Shown here: piece after piece, positions 15,910 through 22,431 of the stretch
Numbering within the stretch: the stretch's first letter is position 1
Layout of the letters: the number at the start of each line of letters is the position of its first letter
Assembly (NCBI GenBank): GCA_900751695.1
Contig: CAADSS010000025.1
Coordinates: 1 to 38,084, forward strand
Length of the DNA: 38,084 nucleotides
Direction of reading: 5' to 3'
Source of the DNA: an uncultured Collinsella sp.
GTDB lineage: Bacteria > Actinomycetota > Coriobacteriia > Coriobacteriales > Coriobacteriaceae
Position numbers and translations under genes: made by a program
Notes under the pieces: model-generated
What the model was told of the DNA's origin: nothing
Databases searched by the model: none
What the model saw: the letters and a program-made list of their open reading frames with translations, nothing else

Positions 15910-17523
15910 TTAAAAGGCCACGTTGCCAAACTCCGACAGGATAAGGTCGGGGTTGTGGTCGGTTGCCCAATCCACGTTCCACGGGCTCGTGAACAGCAGC
16001 AGCTTGCCGCCGCGCATATCCTCGACGCGCAACGTGTCGCGCGTAAGCGAAAGACCCGGGATATCGATGGTGTCGGGGTCGTTCTGGATCCAGCGGATGT
16101 CCGTATAGGGCAGCGGCTGGCGACGAACCTCAACACGGTACTCGGCCTTGAGACGGCGCTCGAGCACCTCAAACTGCAGCACGCCGACCACGCCCACGAT
16201 GACGCTCTCCATGCCGGCGCCCAGCTCGCGGAAGATCTGAATGGCACCCTCCTGGGCAAGCTCCTCCATACCCTTGACGAACTGTTTGCGCTTGAGCGTG
16301 TCGACCTGCGTAATGCGAGCAAACATCTCGGGGGCAAACGTCGGGATCTGCGGATACTGCACGTGGCGCTTGCCGGAGCACACGGTGTCACCGATGCTAA
16401 AGATACCCGGATCGAACAGGCCCACGATATCGCCCGCGTACGCCTCGTCCACGATGGCGCGGTCGTCGGCCATCATCGACGTGCCCGTGGCGAGCTTAAG
16501 CTTACGGTTGCCCTGCACGTGGAAGGCATCCATGCCGCGCTCGAACTTACCCGAGCAAATGCGCACAAAGGCGATGCGGTCGCGGTGGTTCTTATCCATG
16601 TTGGCCTGGATCTTAAACACAAAGCCGCTAAAGTCGTCGCGGCAGGGATCGACCGGCTCGCTGGTGAGCGTATCGGTATAGGCGCGCGGCGTCGGGGCCA
16701 GACGCAGGAACTCCTTGAGGAAGGGCTCCACGCCAAAGTTGGTGAGCGCCGAGCCAAAGAACGCCGGGCTCAGCTTACCGCAGGCCACGGCATCCAAGTC
16801 GAGCTCGTCGCCAGCGCCATCGAGCAGCTCGATGTCATCCATCAGGTTCTTATGGTTTTCCTCGCCGATGAGCTCGTCCATGGCGGGGTCGCCCAGCTCG
16901 GCCTCGACCTCGGCGACCTTCTTGGTGGCGTTGGCGTGGCCGTCGCCCTCAAAGGCAATGACGCGACGGGTCTGACGGTCGAACACGCCGCGGAAATTGC
17001 GGCCGCTGCCGATCGGCCAATTCATAGGATACGTATTGATGCCCAGGACATTCTCGATCTCTTCCATGAGCTCAAACGGATCGCGAGCCTCGTGGTCGAG
17101 CTTGTTCACAAAGGTGAAGATGGGAATATGGCGCAGCGTGCAGACCTTAAAGAGCTTTTTGGTCTGGGCCTCGACGCCCTTGGCGCCGTCGATGACCATG
17201 ACCGCGGCGTCGGCGGCCATAAGGGTACGGTAGGTATCCTCCGAGAAGTCCTGGTGGCCGGGGGTATCGAGGATGTTGACGCAGGCGCCGTTGTAGGTGA
17301 ACTGCAGTACCGAGGAGGTAACGGAAATACCGCGCTCCTTCTCGATATCCATCCAGTCCGAGACGGCATGCTTGGCCGAGCTCTTGCCCTTGACCGAGCC
17401 GGCGGTCTGAATGCTGCCGGTATAGAGCAGCAGCTTCTCGGTAAGCGTAGTCTTACCGGCGTCCGGGTGGCTGATGATCGCGAATGTGCGGCGCGACGAG
17501 ATTTCATCCGACAGGCTTGCCAT
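15910..17523 (-). CDS. prfC: Peptide chain release factor 3
   Basis: A 537-residue translational GTPase that recycles RF1/RF2 from the ribosome after termination. G1 is HPDAGKTTL near residue 20, switch I holds DIEKERGISVTSSV, G3 is DTPGHQDFSEDTY and G4 is NKLDHEARDP. The RF3-specific segments NWPIGSGRNFRGVFDR, FVFKIQANMDKNHRDRIAFVRICSG and GVVGVLQFEVLERRLKAEY are all present. ATG 17523 is chosen for AAAGGA upstream and because MASLSDEISSRRTFAI matches the family start; an in-frame start 27 bp upstream lacks a ribosome site. Length is standard and no defect is seen. Confidence 0.95.
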   Translation of the reverse strand: MASLSDEISSRRTFAIISHPDAGKTTLTEKLLLYTGSIQTAGSVKGKSSAKHAVSDWMDIEKERGISVTSSVLQFTYNGACVNILDTPGHQDFSEDTYRTLMAADAAVMVIDGAKGVEAQTKKLFKVCTLRHIPIFTFVNKLDHEARDPFELMEEIENVLGINTYPMNWPIGSGRNFRGVFDRQTRRVIAFEGDGHANATKKVAEVEAELGDPAMDELIGEENHKNLMDDIELLDGAGDELDLDAVACGKLSPAFFGSALTNFGVEPFLKEFLRLAPTPRAYTDTLTSEPVDPCRDDFSGFVFKIQANMDKNHRDRIAFVRICSGKFERGMDAFHVQGNRKLKLATGTSMMADDRAIVDEAYAGDIVGLFDPGIFSIGDTVCSGKRHVQYPQIPTFAPEMFARITQVDTLKRKQFVKGMEELAQEGAIQIFRELGAGMESVIVGVVGVLQFEVLERRLKAEYRVEVRRQPLPYTDIRWIQNDPDTIDIPGLSLTRDTLRVEDMRGGKLLLFTSPWNVDWATDHNPDLILSEFGNVAF

Positions 17524-17660
17524 GCGGATCCTTTCTTGCATTGAGTGCATTACGTCGTTGTACCCCCCCTATTGTAGCCGCGAAATCCCGCCATAGGGCA
17601 CCTATCAGGACAAATTCATCAGTTGGGACCTGGGCAGCCGGCCCAATCCGCATTTGCCTC

Positions 17661-17711
17661 TTGCGCAACTGTGCATAGTGTATATATACTGTGCTTACCG
17701 GTTATATACAC
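17661..17711 (+). promoter_or_regulatory. Promoter and YtrA-type operator
   Basis: TTGCGC (17661-17666) and TATACT (17685-17690) with an 18-bp spacer form a promoter for the GntR-ABC operon. GTGTATATA (17678-17686) and its exact complement TATATACAC (17703-17711) span the -10 and transcription start, with a 16-nt spacer. This is where an autorepressor of the YtrA group would bind. Confidence 0.55.
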
Positions 17712-17738
17712 GTGTAGCCCAACAGCTAAGGAGCCGCT

Positions 17739-18119
17739 GTGGACATCATCCTATCCAATTCGAGCGACAAGCCCATCTACGAGCAGATATCCTCGCAGGT
17801 CAAAGCTCAGATCCTTTCGGGCATGCTCGCTGCGGGAGCCAAACTCCCCAGCATCCGTGCACTCGCGAGCGACCTTGGCGTGAGCGTCATCACCACCAAG
17901 CGCGCCTACGCCGACCTGGAGCAACTCGGGTTTATCTGCACCGTGCAGGGCAAGGGCTGTTTTGTCGCCGAGGGCAACCAGGAGCTCTTGCGCGAAAACC
18001 AGCTCTGCCATATCGAAGAGCTGCTTGCGAAAGCGGCGAGCCAAGCCGAAACTCTGGGCGTCACGCGCGACAAACTGCACGAGATGCTCGACCTGGTGGC
18101 CCCCGAAACCATGCAGTAG
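17739..18119 (+). CDS. GntR family regulator, YtrA subfamily
   Basis: A 126-residue repressor. The winged helix domain (residues 10-75) has the YtrA/GntR hallmarks PIYEQISSQVKAQILSG, LPSIRALASDLGVS and TTKRAYADLEQLGFI, followed by VQGKGCFVAE. A short helical dimerisation tail replaces the large effector domain of other GntR groups, as in YtrA. Start GTG 17739 has TAAGGAG five bases upstream. It is the first gene of an operon with an ABC ATPase (23-bp gap) and permease, the usual YtrA arrangement, often induced by cell-wall-active peptides; the inducer here is not known. Confidence 0.9.
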   Translation: MDIILSNSSDKPIYEQISSQVKAQILSGMLAAGAKLPSIRALASDLGVSVITTKRAYADLEQLGFICTVQGKGCFVAEGNQELLRENQLCHIEELLAKAASQAETLGVTRDKLHEMLDLVAPETMQ

Positions 18120-18142
18120 CCATCTGCAAGAAAGGCTATGCC

Positions 18143-19024
18143 ATGCAAAACTTGTTAGAACTCAAAGGTGTCTCACGCCGCGTGAGCGACCGTTTTTCGC
18201 TGCGTGATGTCACGCTCGCCGTGGAGCCCGGCCAGATTGTTGGCTTTGTGGGCGCTAACGGTGCCGGCAAAACAACGACGATTCGAGCTGCTCTCGGGCT
18301 TATAAAGCTCGATGCCGGCGAAGTGCACCTGTTTGGGCAGCGCTGTGGCGCCGACGCGCCCGATGAGACACAGCGCTGCCTGCGCTCCCGCGTCGGTCTC
18401 GTCCTGGACACATGCCCCTTCCCTTCAACGCTCAAGGTGGGCCAGATCGAGGCACTCGTAGGCCCGGCGTACCCCACGTGGGACCGCAAAACGTTCGCCG
18501 GATTCATCAACCGATTTGGCCTCGATCCCAAGACAAAGGTCAAGGACCTCTCCCGCGGCATGGGCATGAAACTGCAGCTTGCCTGTGCACTCAGCCACAA
18601 TGCCAAGCTGCTCGTTTTGGACGAAGCCACCGCGGGCCTCGATCCCATGGCACGCGAGGAACTGCTTGATGAGCTGCTTGCCTTTGTCGCCGACGGCCAG
18701 CACAGCGTGCTGCTCTCGAGCCACATTACGTCCGACCTCGATCGCACCGCTGATCGCGTCATCTGCATCGATAATGGCGCGATTATTTTTGACCTGCCGC
18801 GCGAGGACATTACCGACCGCGCCGGCATCGCCCACTGTACCCAAGCACAGGCTGCCGAGCTTATGACTTGCGTCGAAGGCGCCCGTGCCGTCCACCACGC
18901 CTATAGCGTGGACGTGCTCGTGCCCAACCGTCGCGAAACGCTCGAGGCCTTTCCCGAGATTCCCTGCGACCGGGCAACCATTGATGACTATCTTCGCCTC
19001 ATGCTGAAAGGGGCTTCGAAATGA
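18143..19024 (+). CDS. ABC transporter ATP-binding protein (YtrB-like)
   Basis: A 293-residue ATPase. Walker A is GANGAGKT (37-44), the signature is LSRGMGMKLQLACAL (variant of LSGGQ usual in this subfamily) and Walker B is LLVLDEATAGLD, followed by a switch His in SSHITSDLDRTADRV. ATG 18143 has AAGAAAGG upstream; the reading frame is open further 5' but overlaps the GntR gene. Its stop overlaps the permease start by 4 bp (ATGA), so the two are translationally coupled. Together they form an ABC-2 type exporter of unknown substrate. Confidence 0.9.
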   Translation: MQNLLELKGVSRRVSDRFSLRDVTLAVEPGQIVGFVGANGAGKTTTIRAALGLIKLDAGEVHLFGQRCGADAPDETQRCLRSRVGLVLDTCPFPSTLKVGQIEALVGPAYPTWDRKTFAGFINRFGLDPKTKVKDLSRGMGMKLQLACALSHNAKLLVLDEATAGLDPMAREELLDELLAFVADGQHSVLLSSHITSDLDRTADRVICIDNGAIIFDLPREDITDRAGIAHCTQAQAAELMTCVEGARAVHHAYSVDVLVPNRRETLEAFPEIPCDRATIDDYLRLMLKGASK

Positions 19025-19719
19025 AACGCGCCTTTATGTCCGAGCTCGCCATCGTTCGCACGCTCATCCCGAGCATCGCGGGCGTCGGCCTGTTCATCTT
19101 CGTCGTGTTGACGCTCGCCAACGCGTCGGATGGCGATTCCGGTATGAGCGCCGGTGCCTGCGCCGTCAGTGCCATGTCGCCCATCATAATCATGAACTCG
19201 CTGGCAGGCTTCGACAATCAAAATGGCTGGGAGCGTTATCGAGCAACGTTGCCCTTCGCGCGCAAAGACATTATTTGCGCACGCTACCTGTGCATCGTTG
19301 TCTTCTCGGCCATCATGGCCTGCGCCGCCGTGCTTTTGAACATCATCGCCCTTCCGTTCTTCAACAGCGCGGGCGTGGCCTCGACAGGACAAACCATCTT
19401 TGAGATCGCAATCGCCTCGGCAGCATCGATGCTCATCTCCCTCATGATGGTGTTTTTGGCGCAGCCGCTGTTCTTTCGATTTGGACACATGGAGGCGCTG
19501 CGCCTATCCGTTGGCCTGTTTGCCCTACTCGGATGCCTTGCCATGGCAGCGCTGAGCTCCTCCAACCCCATTAGCAACTGGCTCATGTCGATTGCCGGAG
19601 CGAATCCCGATCCTGCCGTTCTGGGCTGTCTGTGCACAGGAATTGCCGTGCTGGCCCTCGCGCTATGTGCAATCAGCTGCACCGTCAGCACCAAGGTTTA
19701 TCGAGTACGCGACCTGTAG
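19021..19719 (+). CDS. ABC-2 type permease
   Basis: A 232-residue membrane protein with six hydrophobic segments (for example SIAGVGLFIFVVLTLANA, YLCIVVFSAIMACAAVLLNIIALPF, MLISLMMVFLAQPLFFRFG, LSVGLFALLGCLAMAALSS). The short cytoplasmic stretch NQNGWERYRATLPFARKDIICARY is typical of the ABC-2 permease family 2, where it docks to the ATPase. It starts within the stop of the ATPase gene. It is last in the GntR-led operon; a small GC hairpin near 19744-19757 may end transcription before the convergent ClC gene. Confidence 0.85.
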   Translation: MKRAFMSELAIVRTLIPSIAGVGLFIFVVLTLANASDGDSGMSAGACAVSAMSPIIIMNSLAGFDNQNGWERYRATLPFARKDIICARYLCIVVFSAIMACAAVLLNIIALPFFNSAGVASTGQTIFEIAIASAASMLISLMMVFLAQPLFFRFGHMEALRLSVGLFALLGCLAMAALSSSNPISNWLMSIAGANPDPAVLGCLCTGIAVLALALCAISCTVSTKVYRVRDL

Positions 19720-19808
19720 TCACGCGAGTCTCAATCCACGAAGGGCGCGATCGCCCCCCTCCCCGCAAATCCGTGGCAAACGGCATGTCCCTGGCGTGCG
19801 CCACCGTA

Positions 19809-21113
19809 CTACTTGCGCAGCGGCTTGGGCAGCGGAATGCCGGCGGCGATGACGGCCGCAATGATCATGCAGACGATACCCTTGAGTGAGAAGCACATGA
19901 GCAGCAGACCCACGACCATGACCGGCTGGCGCATGACGGCGCCCATCGTCGATGCCGTGCAGACGGCGACGCAAAAGACCGGATTGGCGCCGGTGAGGAT
20001 GGCAAGGCCGTAGCCCAGGCTCACACCCGAGAAGATAACCGGGAAGAAGTGGCCGCCACGCCAACCAAGGTTGATGAGGGCGGGCGTCAGCATGGCCTTA
20101 ACAAGACCGGTCGCGATAAGCACGCCAGCGGGAATGGTCAGGTAGGTCTCCATGAGCACGTCGGCCTGGGTCTCGCCGGCAAACATGGTGTAGGGCAGAA
20201 CCGTGCCACAGATGGCGAGCGCCAGACCGGCTAGCATGGCCTTGACGACAGGACGCTCCCCTATTGCATGAGACAGCGCCTCGCTCGCATGCTCAGAGAC
20301 AAAGTACAGCCATCCGCAAACGGTGCCGACCAACGCCAGCGGAATGAGCCAGACAAGTTCCAGGTTGCCCACCACGGCGGCCTCGAACCTCGGCATGCCC
20401 ATGCCGCCGCCCATGAGCTGGCCGAGCAGCAGGTAGGTGCCCAGACCACCGGCAATCGCAATGCCGTAGACCACCGTCTTTTGCGCCTTGGGCAGCTTGA
20501 TGGTGATCTCGCCGGACGCGGACTCATCGTCGGCGTCTTCGCCCTGGCCGTCAGTACTTCCGGCAAGCGGCGCCACAAAGCCAAAGACGGGCGCGGTAAA
20601 GAGTGCCGTCAGGGCAGCCTGGGTGCCCAGCAGCGTGAGCTCCCTAAACTCGGCGCCAAAGCGACGCATGCGATCGCCGACCCAGCTGCACAGACCCGCG
20701 ATGACGCCGGTCAGGCCGGCCTCCGGTCCAATGCTGCCGCCAAACAGCAGCGGCAGCAATGCCGCGAGCGAAAGCTTGCCCAGATTGTCGTACGGGTAGC
20801 GTCCATCGCGCTTTACCTTGGCCATCACCTGGTTGAGGTCATCGGTCTTGGTGCCCGTCGTCTTTTCGTACAGACCGATCAGCAGGCCGCCCAGCAGGCA
20901 GACGAAAAACGGGTATGGCAGAAAGCCAAACGGGCCGCTGGCAAGCTCGGGCGAAGCGACGCCCAGCGCGTGTGGAATCTCGGTCCATAGATAGTCGATG
21001 CCGTGCTCCATCGCAAAGAAGAACAGCCAGACTGCGGCACCTGCGAACGCACCGGTCACGGCAACGCTAACTAAAAACAGCGCGCGGTTTGTGGGTTTGG
21101 CAAGGTTATCCAT
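19809..21113 (-). CDS. ClC-family chloride channel/transporter
   Basis: A 434-residue polytopic protein of the voltage-gated chloride channel family. Family motifs are LLFGGSIGPEAGLTG (selectivity region, helix N-terminus) and GWRGGHFFPVIFSGVSLGYG (the GxFxP-type loop). An acidic insert (GQGEDADDESASGE) lies between the two halves. At the usual gating glutamate (third residue of GREGP in E. coli ClC) this protein has Ile (GSIGP), so coupling and gating may differ from the H+/Cl- exchangers. ATG 21113 has GGGAGGA upstream. Ion selectivity is not determinable from sequence. A TACAAT box (minus strand, 21158-21153) upstream may be its -10. Confidence 0.87.
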   Translation of the reverse strand: MDNLAKPTNRALFLVSVAVTGAFAGAAVWLFFFAMEHGIDYLWTEIPHALGVASPELASGPFGFLPYPFFVCLLGGLLIGLYEKTTGTKTDDLNQVMAKVKRDGRYPYDNLGKLSLAALLPLLFGGSIGPEAGLTGVIAGLCSWVGDRMRRFGAEFRELTLLGTQAALTALFTAPVFGFVAPLAGSTDGQGEDADDESASGEITIKLPKAQKTVVYGIAIAGGLGTYLLLGQLMGGGMGMPRFEAAVVGNLELVWLIPLALVGTVCGWLYFVSEHASEALSHAIGERPVVKAMLAGLALAICGTVLPYTMFAGETQADVLMETYLTIPAGVLIATGLVKAMLTPALINLGWRGGHFFPVIFSGVSLGYGLAILTGANPVFCVAVCTASTMGAVMRQPVMVVGLLLMCFSLKGIVCMIIAAVIAAGIPLPKPLRK

Positions 21114-21238
21114 CGGGTCCTCCCGCGGTCAAAGTCGACATAGATACGTTTTATTGTAGAGCGAGCGTTACCCGAACGAGCCAACCACCTGCGCCGCAAA
21201 CGGCACCATTGGGAGCCATAGTGGGGCAGGCTCAAGAC

Positions 21239-21772
21239 TTATCCGTTGATAATCGAGGCAATCTCGCGCAAATCGTCGGCAAAGTAGATACCGTGCTGGC
21301 GCTTCAGGCTCGAAAGCCCCTTATCAATCATGTGCCCGAGCAGCGCCTTGAGGTCGTTGTAGTAACCGTTCAGGTTGTACAAAATGCACGGCGCATCGAG
21401 ATGCCCCAACGACACCGCGGACATGACCTCGGCAATCTCCTCGAGCGTGCCCGTCCCACCGGGAAAGGCGATGAACGCATCGCCGAGCTCAATCATCTTG
21501 GCCTTGCGCTCGGCCATATCGCTCGTCACGATAAGGTCGTCGATACCGTCATGCTGAAACTCGGCCTCGATAAAAAAGCTCGGCTCAACACCCGTCACAT
21601 GTCCACCTGCCTCGAGCACGCTATCGGCGAGCGCACCCATCAGGCCCGACTTGGACCCGCCGTATACCAGCGCGTGTCCGTTGGAGCCAATCCAGTTGCC
21701 CAGCTCCTGCAGCGCGGGCAGAAACGCTGGGTCGTTACCAACGCTGGCACCCAGATACACGGTGATATTCAT
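21239..21772 (-). CDS. LOG family protein (TIGR00730 type)
   Basis: A 177-residue Rossmann-like protein of the LOG group. The catalytic/phosphate motif PGGTGTLEE is at 104-112, with ERKAKM at 88-93 in place of the family MxxRK helix and VYGGSKSGLMGALADSVLEAGG earlier. Members cleave nucleoside 5'-monophosphates with N6 substituents to the free base and ribose 5-phosphate; in bacteria without cytokinins the true substrate is often unclear. ATG 21772 follows GGGGGA. It is 35 bp downstream of the potassium-channel gene on the same strand, so the two may be cotranscribed. Confidence 0.85.
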   Translation of the reverse strand: MNITVYLGASVGNDPAFLPALQELGNWIGSNGHALVYGGSKSGLMGALADSVLEAGGHVTGVEPSFFIEAEFQHDGIDDLIVTSDMAERKAKMIELGDAFIAFPGGTGTLEEIAEVMSAVSLGHLDAPCILYNLNGYYNDLKALLGHMIDKGLSSLKRQHGIYFADDLREIASIING

Positions 21773-21807
21773 ATTCAGTCCCCCAATCGTGACGCGCGGC
21801 GCCCGTT

Positions 21808-22233
21808 CTAGCGTTGGCGGCGGCGATATTCGCGCACGCGGCGCGACAGGTCGGCGAGCTCGTCACGATCGAGCTCCTCCAAATGCTCAAGATCGTCCAT
21901 AAAGCGCGCCATAGTGTCCTTTTGGCGCAGCTTGATGAGCGTATTGCAGTAGTTCACCGCCACGCCCGTAAGCATGGCGATATAGAAGATACTGATGACG
22001 CTTAGGATGACGGTAATGCCGCGGGCAACCGGCGTTTCTGCTGGGATATCGCCAAAGCCGATCGTCGAGACCGTCTCAAAGCTAAACCACAGGCCATCAC
22101 CAAAGGTGAGGGTCGTAGGCTCGGACAGCCAGACAGCCGTCGAGCACAGCAGGTAAAAGATAAGAAACAGGCCCGTGATGCGTGCAAAGCCAGCCTGTCG
22201 CAGCACATCGGCAAGCGTCCTCAACCTGTTCAT
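21808..22233 (-). CDS. Two-helix potassium channel
   Basis: A 141-residue ion channel subunit of the KcsA-like (Ion_trans_2) type, working as a tetramer. The first helix is ARITGLFLIFYLLCSTAVWL, the pore helix and selectivity filter are WFSFETVSTIGFGD (filter TIGFGD, 57-62) and the second helix is ITVILSVISIFYIAMLTGVAVNYC. The cytoplasmic tail (DDLEHLEELDRDELADLSRRVREYRRR) is highly charged and probably a coiled coil. ATG 22233 is chosen because AAAAGGGG precedes it. TIGFGD, rather than TVGYGD, is a known variant of the K+ filter. Confidence 0.88.
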   Translation of the reverse strand: MNRLRTLADVLRQAGFARITGLFLIFYLLCSTAVWLSEPTTLTFGDGLWFSFETVSTIGFGDIPAETPVARGITVILSVISIFYIAMLTGVAVNYCNTLIKLRQKDTMARFMDDLEHLEELDRDELADLSRRVREYRRRQR

Positions 22234-22290
22234 CGCGACCCCTTTTCCCAGACGCCCAATCACATTCGCTCGATATTGTCCCACAACCGA

Positions 22291-22340
22291 CAGTTAGGAA
22301 CGTTCCTTTTGTGCCGGCAGAAAGGGACTGTCCCCAACTG
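22291..22340. repeat. Intergenic palindrome of the GGGAC/GTCCC family
   Basis: Imperfect symmetry between CAGTTAGGAAC (from 22291) and GTCCCCAACTG (ending 22340), with CGTTCCTTTTGTGCCGGCAG inside. The core matches the minus-strand reading of 10027-10070. It lies 5' to both flanking divergent genes (22233 and 22432), so it is not a simple terminator. Nothing else is seen in the gap. Confidence 0.5.
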
Positions 22341-22431
22341 CCGGGCGGGACCGTTTAGCGGTGCAGCTGCCGACTGGGCAGGCTGAGCTGGTATCCTTAT
22401 GCGGTAATGTCTCGATTCGTTAGGATTGCAT

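Noticed and set aside
15955..17544. A 529-residue open frame antisense to prfC
   Set aside because: It mirrors RF3 codon usage, has no ribosome site or recognisable family, and prfC itself is fully conserved.
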